DNA of 64,000 nucleotides from Mesostigma viride (taxonomy: Eukaryota > Streptophyta > Mesostigmatophyceae > Mesostigmatales > Mesostigmataceae): assembly GCA_009746045.1 (NCBI GenBank), contig RPFO01001017.1, positions 62,001-126,000 on the forward strand, given 5' to 3'. A program made the position numbers and the translations under genes. Shown one piece after another: positions 20,838-33,400 of this stretch. A model generated the notes under the pieces. The model ran no database searches. It worked only from the letters and a program-made list of their open reading frames with translations, and was not told the DNA's origin. Each line of letters opens with the position of its first letter. Position 1 is the first letter of the stretch.

Positions 20838-20950
20838 ATCCATCCATCCATCCATCCATCCATCGGGGTTAATGCTCCGTGACTCCCCAACGGGAGCACG
20901 AGTCTATTTAATTAATTAATTAATTAATTAATTAATTAATTAATTAATTG
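20838..20950 (+). repeat. CCAT microsatellite, GCTCC hairpin and TTAA microsatellite
   Basis: A CCAT run (20838-20864) is followed by TGCTCCGTGACTCCCCAACG then GGAGCACGAG, an inverted GTGCTCC/GGAGCAC-type motif, and about ten TTAA units (20909-20950). The hairpin motif recurs at 25010-25040, inverted at 22128-22160, and partly at 21085. It is a tail signature of one LINE group. Confidence 0.7.
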
Positions 20951-21227
20951 TAGTGAGATAATATTACATGTGTCAAAGTTTCCTAAATTTGATGCATGGT
21001 TGCCATCCATGCAGAGACAGGCCGGAAGTTTGCAGTTCTAGGAGCGAATTAAAAGTTTGTGTAATCTGCGTCTACATATTAATTAATCAATTCGTGCTCC
21101 CGTTGGGGGTTTATCAGAGCGACAACCAGCGCAGGCTAGTTTATATATGCATCAACCACGCGACGCAATTTACGTGTTTATTTATCATTAATGCATGAAC
21201 CCATCACGGGCATCATATTCAGGATTT

Positions 21228-21290
21228 ATGCTTTTGATTCTGTCCTCTGGGCCGCTCTATGGGCTGTCCTTGCCCGCGCTCGCGTCGGCC
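21228..21290 (+). pseudogene. LINE reverse transcriptase fragment (AFDSVLW motif)
   Basis: A 60-bp plus-strand piece encodes AFDSVLWAALWAVLARARV, matching the KAFDSVLWDALW block at 19279-20750 with one clear substitution. It ends abruptly in unrelated sequence. Confidence 0.7.
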
Positions 21291-21517
21291 ACAATTCCAC
21301 AATTGCCATTCGATCCTCCGCGGATACAAGTTTGTGACGTGTAACGGATTGCTAGGACTCACCAAGCAGCGTTCAGCGCGGGTGTGTCTGATGATGCAAC
21401 AGTCCACGTCACAGTACCCTAGTACCATCCGATATACTAAATAAATATCGGCCCTCGGCCACTGACTACAGACTCTCGATCTGCTGCCCATGTGCGGCTT
21501 GGGATACAACTAAGTAA

Positions 21518-22104
21518 CTAATCTGGGGTTGCTGGGGTTGCTGGGGCGGCAGGGGTCGCCTGCCAGGGCTTGTGGTCAACGTAGATGATCGCCCTCCTCC
21601 AGTATACCGGCGCTTCTTCGACCTGCTGTCTGCCGGAGCTGGAGGTAGGTCGGCCATAGCTCCCGTCGCCGTTGTTGCTGCGCCAGGGTCAAGTCGTCGT
21701 CCAGCGTGTAGGAGGTCCCATCAAGCCGCATGCGACGCTTGAGGAACTCCATCTTATCAGCCACAGCCGTCAAAGGTGAGGAGCACCGACTGGGGATGGG
21801 CCAGCCTTACACTGTACCCCGCGAGCTGGGAAGGCGGGTCACCCCCGGCTTGCCCTCACCAGTGAGAGCCATCATTGGGGTCGACAAGGATTTTGTTCTC
21901 AAACGCCTGGGCAAGGGTCGTGGAGGTCTCATCCTGCGGCTGGTTGAAGTGCTTGACGATGACTTTGCACGGCTGCGCTTGTCGAGCTCGGCCCGTCGTG
22001 TTATAAAGGGCCTCCTCGTGGAGGTCCAGCGTCTGCTGCTTGAGCTTGGCGGCGATATGGCGGAGGTGGTGGTGGTGGTTTGCATGCATGCATGGTTGGG
22101 GCAT
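21518..22104 (-). pseudogene. LINE ORF1 3' part, degraded
   Basis: The minus strand contains KVIVKHFNQPQDETSTTLAQ, then MEFLKRRMRLDGTSYTLDDD and LTLAQQQRRRELWPTYLQLR, in two frames. It ends in a proline/alanine repeat with a stop at 21518-21520. Confidence 0.8.
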
Positions 22105-22299
22105 TAAGAATAATTAAATAATTATTTAAACGCGTGCTCCCTTTGGGGAGTCACGGAGTACCTAAGTGATTTTAATCCCTGAGTGTGCACAGGGGGTAGT
22201 AGGGGGGCAGAGACCCCCCCTTCCCTCACGCCACAGGCATGCCACTAGGGTGCTCAATATAATTATACGATCCGGCCGGCTGGGGCATGATGCAGACGA

Positions 22300-22440
22300 T
22301 ATTTGTATAACAACTTAATTTGTGTAATTATCTGGAAGACAACCATTAATTTGTGTTATAATGTTTCTAATGAGATTAGCATAGTACCCCGTGGCATGCC
22401 TATGCGCATGACACGCATGCAAGTACTTGCGGAGCTGAGG
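22300..22440 (+). mobile_element. Dispersed element, copy 1 (other copy 41275-41390, minus)
   Basis: It shares TTTCTAATGAGATTAGCATA, then GTACCCCGTGGCATGCCTAT and GACACGCATGCAAGTACTTG with the opposite strand at 41275-41370. It encodes no protein I recognise. Confidence 0.6.
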
Positions 22441-22504
22441 CCTGATCAAGGTACCGACCTGGCCCCAGACTTTGAGGGCCATCACGTGACCATCTAGAGA
22501 CTCA

Positions 22505-22830
22505 TTAATTGATTAATTAATTAAGAACATAGCTCCGTGGGGAGCATATATGTAACGCATAGCCCTGAGAAAGGGGCATCTATGGGTTTGTAATACAATC
22601 AGGGCGACAACCTGCAGGTGTAGGATGTACAACTATCACCTGCTCTGGGTGCACAAGGTGCACCTGCACCGCCATGATGGTTCATGCCTCCTAATTGAGC
22701 TCACACAGGGCGGCTTGGGGAGAGGGCCTAGAAGGCCTGCATGACAACATGGGGTGGAAGGTATATATGGCGAGGCTATAGCTGGTGTACACATGGGATC
22801 TCAGCAGAGAGTAACTCGGCCTGCATGGGC
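22505..22830 (-). mobile_element. LINE 3' UTR and tail (-)
   Basis: A TTAA run is followed by GAACATAGCTCCGTGGGGAG, GAGAAAGGGGCATCTATGGG and the GTGCACAAGGTGCACCTGCA block, then GGGGTGGAAGGTATATATGG and CTCAGCAGAGAGTAACTC. It belongs to the ORF1 copy just to the right on the same strand. Confidence 0.75.
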
Positions 22831-22945
22831 AAAGCATGACTCGACATTGCTACGGCTATTGCAAGGGCTGGCGTGGGCCCATCACGTAGGCATACATGGC
22901 CACATCACTAAGCTTTCTAGTCTACACTAGTCTGCCATACATTCC

Positions 22946-23990
22946 CTAGGCTGGGGTGGCTGGGGTGGCTGGGGTGGCTGGGGCGGCAGGGGTCGCCTGC
23001 CAGGGCTTGTGCGGGGCGACGTAGATGTCCGCCCCCTTCCAGTATACCGGCTTCTGCCCCGCCGTCTGCCGGAGCTGGAGGTAGGTCGGCCAGAGCTCCC
23101 GCCGCCGTTGTTGCTGCGTCAAGGTCAAGTCGTCGTCCAGCGTGTAGGAGGTCCCCCCAAGCCGCTTGCGACGCTTGAGGAACTCCATCTTATCCGCCAT
23201 GGTGTCAAAAAAGGTGAGGAGCAAGGGGGAGGGGCCGGCCTTACCCCGCGAGCGGGGAAGGCGGGTCATCCCCCGTGGCTTGCCCTTACCAGTGAGAGCC
23301 ATGGGGACAAGGATTTTGCTCTCAAACGCCAGGGCAAGGGTCTTGGAGGTCTCGTCCTGCAGCGGGTCGAAGTGCTTGACTATGACGTTAAGGCTGCGCT
23401 TGTCGAGCTCGGCCTCCTCGCGGAGGTCCAGCGTCTGCTGCTTAGCTGAGCCGGGCGGCGATGGCGGACAGTGGTGGTGGTGGTGTGGTTCATCAGCATG
23501 GCTGCCCAGGTCTGGGTGGGAGGGGCATCGCCGGCAGGGCCAGCAGGGGCTGGCCGGGCGGCGATGTCCTTCACCGCCTGGGCAGTGATGCCTGCGGTGT
23601 TTTGCAAGCATTCGATGGCTATGGCATTGTCCTGCAGGCGCTTGTCGATGGCGAGGAGCTGGGCGGTGAGGGCGTCGGTGGTGGTGGAGGTGGAGGCGAG
23701 GAGCTTGGAGGTGGCGGTGGTGGTGGAGGAGAGGAGGGGAAGCTCGGCAGCCAGCGTGCCGCCCATGGCCGCCACATCATCTGCGGCGAGGGGTGTCACG
23801 TGCTGCACGAGGGCCTGGTTGATGATCAGTGGAGCGGATTTCGGAGGTGGAATGCATGGAAGTGGGAGCCCAGATCTCGGTGACAGCGCCCGAGGAGGGA
23901 GCAGAGGGCGAGGAGCTGAAGGCGGGGGCGGGGGTAGCTGGACAGATTCGGAGCGAAAGTACCGACCACGCGGCCAGGCGGCGTGAGGCG
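22946..23990 (-). pseudogene. LINE ORF1, degraded copy on the minus strand
   Basis: The minus strand encodes QQTLDLREEAELDKRSLNVI, KHFDPLQDETSKTLALAFES, MEFLKRRKRLGGTSYTLDDD, RRRELWPTYLQLRQTAGQKP and VYWKGADIYVAPHKPW, ending in four PAT units and a stop at 22946. The N-terminal part (23990-23600) is in other frames. It is the best preserved C-terminal half of this ORF1 family here. Confidence 0.8.
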
Positions 23991-24199
23991 ACCGAGGACG
24001 TCAAGGTGCTGGCTAGAGACTCATGGATTTGAAACTTGACAGCTATAAGAAGTCCTTGCGTCGGCATCAGATATCTGCATGACATGCATGAGTAAAACAC
24101 AATGGCCGGTACAAGTCATCAACTGGATGCACTTGGAATGGGACAACATGCATTATTGCACGTCTTGGCATATTAAAGCATATTATAGCTCTGGAGGAC

Positions 24200-24656
24200 C
24201 ACCGCCAGGCCCAGCAACGGGAGGTCACCGACCGCGCTCGCCGCGAGTGCCGAGTGATGCTGCGTCGTTTCCCCCAGAAGCCAGGTGAGACGTCAACCTC
24301 CCTTGCTGACGAGCTCAAGGACCAGCTCCTTACCCTCATGGGCCTGGTAGGTGAGGTAGAACTGCGAGGGTGCCACCGGCCGCCTTTGACCCACTCACGG
24401 GACAAGGCGGCTCCCCCACCAGTCCTGCTCACCTTCCCCTCCCCTGAGGACAAGCAGCGGTTCCTCTCTCGTCGCAAGAGGTTGCACGACCTCACCTTGA
24501 CGCTGGACGACGACCTGACCCCCGCTCAGCAGCAGCAGCGACACGACCTGTGGCCTCAATACCTCCCCCACAAGCAGGACCCCCAGAAGCCCAAGGTGTA
24601 CTGGAGGGGCGGGGACCTGATGATCAACCACAAGATGCGGTCGCCCCCTGCGGGCT
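24200..24656 (+). pseudogene. Divergent LINE ORF1 3' part
   Basis: It encodes FPQKPGETSTSLADELKDQL, then FPSPEDKQRFLSRRKRLHDL, TLTLDDDLTPAQQQQRHDLW and KVYWRGGDLMINHKM, with a stop at 24656. It is more diverged than the other copies, so it probably comes from a sister family. Confidence 0.75.
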
Positions 24657-25249
24657 AGAATAGCCCTAGCTTGAACCATTATGAGTCACCGCGGCAGCGA
24701 TGCCTAGAATGTTTGCCTAGCCGAGCCCCCATACCTAGTCACGTGCCCCGCTCACGCACAGCACACAACCATCCATAGCCTTAGCTTAGCTTTTGTACAG
24801 CCATGCTACGTCCTGGCTATGATCAGGTTACTTGCCCACGCTCATTGTTATGATATGCTCACATGGGTCTTATTGCACCCACAGAACTTGCCGGATCGTA
24901 TACCGTGTCCGATCGCTACTGTGGCATGCCTCTGGCATGAAGGAGAAAGGGGTCTCTGCCCTTTCTTCCTGTTGTGCACATGCAGGGTTTAAAAGCACTC
25001 CGGTGCTCCGTGACTCCCCAACGGGAGCACGAGTAACCGCGTAATTCATTAATTAATATTATAGTTCTAGCTGTTTAGATTCAGGCATGTATGTGATGGC
25101 ATTTTCAGCCATAGCTCATTCTGGCCGTTCGCTAGTGCCTTAGCCAAATTCTTGAGCCCACCTCACCTTACAAGCTATGCGCCAGCCTACTTATTAAGTG
25201 AGACAACTAACTATACCTGGACGCGTGGCAACCCAACGCGCCGGGGAAA

Positions 25250-25935
25250 AAAAATTAAATTATAACATGACTCCGTTGGGAGATCATGTAGGACATATTC
25301 CCGTGGATGGATGGAGGGGGGGGCAAAGCCGCGAAACCGAGCTAATCTAACTCTAAGCTAATCTAATCTGGAAAACCCTACCTATTCTACTCAGCAAAGC
25401 GCCCCTTCCGCTTGGGGGGAGGGGGCTTGCCCACAGGGGCGGGCGTATGAGCCTGGACAATGGTCTTCCACCTCTGCTTGTCCTGCATAGCAGTCCACGC
25501 AAGAGAGAGGGAGTGAATGCGATGTGCAAACTGCGCTGGGACCACTAGGTCAGCCATCAACTGCTGTCGGTAGGTCATGACATGTTTGCCTACCTTCTTA
25601 GGAATGTCCTTGGGGCCAGGCCAGGTCAGGATATGCCGTCCTGGCTGGGGGCCGGCCAGGCCGAGGGCGGTGTCTACCTGGCTGGTGCGAGCAAGATGTC
25701 CTACGAATGCTATCCTACGCTGTCTAATCTCGTCCGAAATGCGAGGCATGCCCTGGTACAAAGATTCTAGAGACCTATGCGTGGAGAGCCCGAAATTCAG
25801 GGCCTGACGGAGCATCCTGGTTACCGTGCCGTTTAGCTTGGCCGCCAGCGTGTCCGTGAGCGTCCATGCCTCGGCGCCATACGTGAGCACCGTGAGGACC
25901 AGGACCTTGAGGAGCATGCGCTTGCGGTGCTCGCC
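25250..25935 (-). pseudogene. RTE-like LINE 3' end (RT C-terminus, 3' UTR, tail)
   Basis: The minus-strand frame 25917-25387 encodes LKVLVLTVLTYGAEAWTL, TRMLRQALNFGLS, AFVGHLARTSQVDTALGLAG and finally APVGKPPPPKRKGRFAE before the stop. About 120 nt of UTR leads to the ACTCCGTTGGGAGA-type hairpin and an A/T-rich end near 25250. The copy is 5' truncated at about 25935. Confidence 0.85.
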
Positions 25936-27415
25936 AAGGAACGCCGGGGAAGGACTTATGGTACTGCATGGTTATATTGCACCCGCAGTGTTGCGCCCGG
26001 GCACCCTGCTGTGGAGAGAGCGCTCTGTGGCCTGCCCATGTACTTGTGGCAGTGAAAGAAGCTCGGGCGACCCCCCTCCTTCTCATTGTGTAAAGGGGTA
26101 AATAGGTGTGTATAGGGACCGTTGAAGCTTCCTTTACTCTGTATTGGCACCGACGTGACGCAGTCACGTGTTAATTCATTAATGCATGCAAGGTGCACTC
26201 TTTCCCCCTAACATATAACTGGGCAGCTTTCTTTCGTTAACTCAAATCTTTTCAATATGAGCCCCCCAAAATTACCTTATAAGGTTTTCCATCTCAATCA
26301 CACAGGAACTTTGGTAACCCCTACACGATTTTGAATAACTCCGTGTGTCACCCCAGCGGCAGCTCATGATGAATGTCCTGCAGAATCACCATCACTTCAG
26401 AAAGGCTCGATGGATGCATGAAAGTTCTATATTGCACGCAATGCCCAGGCAGCAGACCCACATCCCATCCTCTTGCTGCACCGCCACGCTCCAGCTGCTT
26501 CAGTCGATTACTTCCCACTGCAAAATGGTAACACAGGAGCATGTTTTTTATGCGCAAACATCCAACAGAACGCTCAGGCAGTGACACGTGCAAGCCCGCT
26601 CTTGTTGGCTCACCGGGGCCATGCAGGCGCGTTACTTAAGACAATTAATGCACTCGGATCCAGCATGCACAGCAAATGGACGTTGGCGGGTTGACAACAT
26701 GACGCGCACAACAAGGTTGGTTGGTTGTATGTTGTTGTGAATGGACAATCGAACACGTCAAGGGGCGGGCCAGTATCTGGCTGCATGGCTGCACATTCCA
26801 ATCTTCACCGTCTTTGCAATGAGGGCCACCTCAGGACACCAACACAGCGGGGATGACATACTGTGGCATGCTAGGTTGGTAGCATGGAGCTGGCAGGCTT
26901 CTAGCACTTAAATCGCTTGAACCTGACTGTGCCTGAACGATGAAGCCCACGATGTAAGGCTGCTGGTAAGCTTCCTTCACCATACACCCGGTAAGGTGCT
27001 GCCAAGGTTCCCACACTTTACACCAGGGAGAACATATTTGGGGCTAGGAACAACCAACTCCCCCAAAACTGGCTTCCATGACCCCGCCTCCCTCACCCCA
27101 GAGCTTCCTCATCCCTGCCAGATGGATCTCATAAAATTGTTGTAAAATTCAGTGCATACCGACCTCCAGGAAAGCACCACGCGACCACAGCAAGGGACCA
27201 AACATGTCATCAGAGAGTGTCAACGAAGATGGTTTCATGGGCACTTGCCCCAAGCCCCCGCCCTCCTCCCTCCCTTGTGCTATGGCTGAGCCCTAAACCC
27301 TAAACGGGCATCACTTTGTGAACCCCCGGGAAAGCTACTCCAGGAACGACCCTTCCGCCATGAACTGCAGGCGATCAACTAGCAATGGACTCTGTACAAT
27401 ACAAATCGAACCTCG
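25936..27415. other. Intergenic; nothing recognised
   Basis: There is no recognisable exon on either strand and no long tandem repeat. A single CCCTAAACCCTAAA occurs near 27291 and is far too short to be a telomere tract. Confidence 0.4.
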
Positions 27416-30400
27416 TCACCTTAGGCCTGACTGGGTGGAGCAGCTTCGTAGCCAACTCAAATACTGCAATAGGATGAAGATGGGTTGAGCAATGAGCATT
27501 TTCATAACCAAAGCTCTTATTGTAACCGGGCCTATGTGGGTTCAACCACCTCGAACCAACGGCATTATTCATTGTTTTCATGGTGTATCTAACACTCAAG
27601 GGCAGCTTCCTTATGACCCCCTTATCCCTCACCTGCAGGCTGGCCAGCGCGCGCTCGGCGGTCGCCTTGGCCTCCGGGTACCTCGCCAGCTGGCACAGCT
27701 CCAGCAGGTGCTGCGCGGCGCCGTAGCGCAGTATGGTGTCGCGGTTCTCCTCGTTGTGGTAGGCCAGGCACGACAACGCGCGCGCCGCCTTCACCTTGGC
27801 AGCCAGCACCGAGGAGGAGGGGGATGAAGAAGAAGAGGGGAGTGTGCCATTGCTGCTGGTGCCGTCACCGTTCGAGGATCGTCCACCGTGGCTGAGGCGG
27901 AGGACGGAAATGAGGGCGGGGATGCCACCTGTTGGCGGGCGCAGGAGAGTACTTTAAGATGTCAGTATTAACCAAAGAGCATGGAGAGCTACAGGCATCC
28001 AGCAGATGTCACGGTGTCGACACGATGCCCTTCTGTGCCCTACCTGCATGACAATGGAGCCGAATAGCGACCGCAGTAACAACAACTCTTGCCCCCTACT
28101 TGCATGACAAATGAAACTAACCAGCCAACGCACCGACGGCATTTTATCTTCTACCTGCATGCATAATGCCACCAACCAACCGCCGATTCACCATCCTGCC
28201 CCGTACCTACATGATGAATGAAACCTGACAAACACAATGACCTCAAACCATCCTGCCCCCTACCTGCATGATGAATGAAACCTGACAAACACAATGACCT
28301 CAAACCGTCCTGCCCCCTACCTGCATGATGAATGAAACCTGACAAACACAATGACGTCAAACCATCCTGCCCCGTACCTACATGATGAATGAAACCTGAC
28401 AAACACAATGACGTCAAACCATCCTGCCCCGTACCTACATGATGAATGAAACCTGACAAACACAATGACGTCAAACCATCCTGCCCCCTACCTGCATGAT
28501 GAATGAAACCTGACAAACACAATGACGTCAAACCATCCTGCCCCCTACCTGCATGATGAATGAAACCTGACAAACACAATGACGTCAAACCATCCTGCCC
28601 CCTACCTACATGATGAATGAAACCTGACAAACACAATGACGTCAAACCATCCTGCCCCCTACCTACATGATGAATGAAACCTGACAATTCCAATGACGCC
28701 AAGCCCGCCTGCCCTGTTCCTGTGTGGCGGATGGCACCGACCAGCTGTCATGATGCCGACGCCATCATCCCCCCACCCACCTGCACGCCCTCATCCAGCG
28801 CCACGGGCAAGGGCACCGACCCGCCGTGGCGACAACCGTAGTAAGGCAGGGGGATACCGACAGGAGTCAAGCACCCACCTGCGTGCCGGATGGCGGACCG
28901 CGTGCCCTCGTCCAACGCCAGGTTGCCCAGGGCGCCTGCTGCCTTGGCCTGGCCGTCCGGCGTGCCAGAGACCAGCAGCGAGACTAGCGCGGGCACCGCC
29001 CCCGCGCGCGCCAACCGCGGCCGGTGCTTCGCGTCCAGCGCCAGGTTCCACAACACGGCGGCCGCGCTCGGGCGGCACTCGGCGGGCCCCCGCGCCACCA
29101 GCAGCACCAAGTCCTCCACGCAGCGCTGGCGGCGGCAGCAACAGGGTGGAACAAGGATCAGAATTGGCGGCGGCAGCAACGGGGGAGGGAGGGAGGAATT
29201 AGGAGGAACGGGGTGAGTCAGGGTGGCCAAAGGGGGAGGAGCGGGATGGGTGGTGCTGGCAGTGAAGCGGGGTGAAGATGGGGGAGCATGGGGTTGGATA
29301 GGGGTTGGAGCGGGGTGGTCAGGGAAGAAGTGAGTGATGAAGGGGGGGCGATACAGCTGGCCAAGCAAAGGGAGAGGGGGGGGAGGGGGGACATATGCTC
29401 TGATCAAGCAAGCTGTTTCCGGCCCCACCGTCTAGGGCATCTAGTCGCTCTACACGTAAGCCAGCCATAATTTCAATGCACAAGGCTACACATTTCCATC
29501 ACCATTCATATTCATCATCCTGAACGACTCGAACACGCGGACACGATAACGGCAGGCTCGAGCTACCATGGTCCGGATTCTTCCGATTTCTGGCCTGCGC
29601 TGGTTGTCTCCTTGATATGCGGAAGCCAGGCTTGTAGGGGAAGAGGGTGGGAGCCGAGATGGTGTTGGTGGTGGTGGGGGGGCGGAAAAGGGAAGGATGC
29701 AGGTGCCAAAAGAGGACCAGGACGGCACACTCAGCCAATGAGTGACAAGTAGGTGATGGATCTCCAGAACACGATCATGGTGAGCCAGGTGGAGTCTCCA
29801 TCAGTGTGCCCACGAACAGGCTCTATGGACACACTGGATGACAGGACATGGGAACCGACTGCTGTGCACAGTGAGATGGTTGGTGGCATCCGTCACATGC
29901 TGTTATTGGGTACTCAAGTGCCTCTATCCCAGGTCACTGTAGCACTACTGTCCCAGGTCACTCTACCAGTTGTATCCTGACGTCACCTGTAAGCACTTGA
30001 AGGCCCCAGCTCCCTCTATCAGACACTCACATGCGACCCCGCGATGTGCTATCCCAGATCACTCTAGCCCTTCTATTCCAGGTCCCTCTACCAGACAAAC
30101 GAGCGCACGCTCACATGCGACCCCGCGATGTGCTATCCCAGATCACTCTAGCACTTCTATTCCAGGTCCCTCTACCAGACCAACGAGCGCACGCTCACAT
30201 GCGACCCCGCGATGTGCTATCCCAGATCACTCTAGCACTTCTATTCCAGGTCCCTCTACCCGACAAACGAGCGCACGCTCCCATGCGACCCCACAATGTG
30301 CTATCCCAGATCACTCTAGCCCTTCTATTCCAGGTCCCTCCACCAGACAAACGAGCGCACGCTCCCATGCGACCCCGCGATGTGCTATCCCAGATCACTC

Positions 30401-33400
30401 TAGCCCTTCTATTCCAGGTCCCTCCACCAGACCAACGAGCGCACGCTCCCATGCGACCCCACAATGTGCTATCCCAGATCACTCTAGCCCTTCTATTCCA
30501 GGTCCCTCCACCAGACAAACGAGCGCACGCTCCCATGCGACCCCGCGATGTGCTATCCCAGATCACTCTAGCCCTTCTATTCCAGGTCCCTCTACCCGAC
30601 AAACGAGCGCACGCTCACATGCGACCCCGCGATGCGCTATCCCAGATCACTCTAGCACTTCTATTCCAGGTCCCTCTACCGCTGAGACCAACGAGCGCAC
30701 GCTCACATGCGACCCCGCGATGTGCTATCCCAGATCACTCTAGCACTTCTATTCCAGGTCCCTCTACCAGACAAACGAGCGCACGCTCCCATGCGACCCC
30801 GCGATGTGCTATCCCAGATCACTCTAGCCCTTCTATTCCAGGTCCCTCTACCAGACCAACGAGCGCACGCTCCCATGCGACCCCGCGATGTGCTATCCCA
30901 GATCACTCTAGCCCTTCTATTCCAGGTCCCTCCACCAGACCAACGAGCGCACGCTCACATGCGACCCCGCGATGTGCTATCCCAGATCACTCTAGCCCTT
31001 CTATTCCAGGTCCCTCTACCCGACCAACGAGCGCACGCTCCCATGCGACCCCACAATGTGCTATCCCAGATCACTCTAGCACTTCTATTCCAGGTCCCTC
31101 TACCCGACCAACGAGCGCACGCTCACATGCGACCCCGCGATGTGCTATCCCAGATCACTCTAGCCCTTCTATTCCAGGTCCCTCTACCAGACCAACGAGC
31201 GCACGCTCACATGCGACCCCGCGATGCGCTATCCCAGATCACTCTAGCCCTTCTATTCCAGGTCCCTCCACCAGACAAACGAGCGCACGCTCACATGCGA
31301 CCCCACGATGTGCTATCCCAGATCACTCTAGCCCTTCTATTCCAGGTCCCTCCACCAGACCAACGAGCGCACGCTCCCATGCGACCCCACAATGTGCTAT
31401 CCCAGATCACTCTAGCCCTTCTATTCCAGGTCCCTCTACCAGACAAACGAGCGCACGCTCACATGCGACCCCGCGATGTGCTATCCCAGATCACTCTAGC
31501 CCTTCTATTCCAGGTCCCTCCACCAGACAAACGAGCGCACGCTCCCATGCGACCCCGCGATGTGCTATCCCAGATCACTCTAGCCCTTCTATTCCAGGTC
31601 CCTCCACCAGACAAACGAGCGCACGCTCCCATGCGACCCCACAATGTGCTATCCCAGATCACTCTAGCCCTTCTATTCCAGGTCCCTCTACCAGACCAAC
31701 GAGCGCACGCTCACATGCGACCCCGCGATGTGCTATCCCAGATCACTCTAGCCCTTCTATTCCAGGTCCCTCCACCAGACAAACGAGCGCACGCTCACAT
31801 GCGACCCCACAATGTGCTATCCCAGATCACTCTAGCCCTTCTATTCCAGGTCCCTCTACCAGACAAACGAGCGCACGCTCCCATGCGACCCCGCGATGTG
31901 CTATCCCAGATCACTCTAGCCCTTCTATTCCAGGTCCCTCCACCAGACAAACGAGCGCACGCTCACATGCGACCCCGCGATGTGCTATCCCAGATCACTC
32001 TAGCCCTTCTATTCCAGGTCCCTCCACCAGACAAACGAGCGCACGCTCACATGCGACCCCGCGATGTGCTATCCCAGATCACTCTAGCCCTTCTATTCCA
32101 GGTCCCTCTACCCGACAAACGAGCGCACGCTCACATGCGACCCCGCGATGTGCTATCCCAGATCACTCTAGCCCTTCTATTCCAGGTCCCTCTACCAGAC
32201 AAACGAGCGCACGCTCCCATGCGACCCCGCGATGTGCTATCCCAGATCACTCTAGCCCTTCTATTCCAGGTCCCTCTACCAGACCAACGAGCGCACGCTC
32301 CCATGCGACCCCACGATGTGCTATCCCAGATCACTCTAGCCCTTCTATTCCAGGTCCCTCTACCAGACAAACGAGCGCACGCTCCCATGCGACCCCGCGA
32401 TGTGCTATCCCAGATCACTCTAGCACTTCTATTCCAGGTCCCTCCACCGCTGAGACCAACGAGCGCACGCTCACATGCGACCCCACGATGTGCTATCCCA
32501 GATCACTCTAGCCCTTCTATTCCAGGTCCCTCTACCAGACAAACGAGCGCACGCTCCCATGCGACCCCGCGATGTGCTATCCCAGATCACTCTAGCCCTT
32601 CTATTCCAGGTCCCTCCACCAGACAAACGAGCGCACGCTCCCATGCGACCCCGCGATGTGCTATCCCAGATCACTCTAGCACTTCTATTCCAGGTCCCTC
32701 CACCCGACAAACGAGCGCACGCTCCCATGCGACCCCACGTTGTGCTATCCCAGATCACTCTAGCCCTTCTATTCCAGGTCCCTCTACCGCTGAGACCAAC
32801 GAGCGCACGCTCACATGCGACCCCACAATGTGCTATCCCAGATCACTCTAGCCCTTCTATTCCAGGTCCCTCCACCAGACAAACGAGCGCACGCTCACAT
32901 GCGACCCCACGTTGTGCTATCCCAGATCACTCTAGCCCTTCTATTCCAGGTCCCTCTACCGCTGAGACCAACGAGCGCACGCTCCCATGCGACCCCACGA
33001 TGTGCTATCCCAGATCACTCTAGCCCTTCTATTCCAGGTCCCTCCACCAGACAAACGAGCGCACGCTCCCATGCGACCCCACGATGTGCTATCCCAGATC
33101 ACTCTAGCCCTTCTATTCCAGGTCCCTCTACCGCTGAGACAAACGAGCGCACGCTCCCATGCGACCCCGCGATGTGCTATCCCAGATCACTCTAGCCCTT
33201 CTATTCCAGGTCCCTCCACCAGACCAACGAGCGCACGCTCCCATGCGACCCCACGATGCGCTATCCCAGATCACTCTAGCACTTCTATTCCAGGTCCCTC
33301 TACCGCTGAGACCAACGAGCGCACGCTCCCATGCGACCCCACGATGTGCTATCCCAGATCACTCTAGCACTTCTATTCCAGGTCCCTCCACCAGACAAAC

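Noticed and set aside
27285-27305. Telomere-like CCCTAAACCCTAAA
   Set aside because: Only two units; far too short to mark a chromosome end or an interstitial telomere tract.
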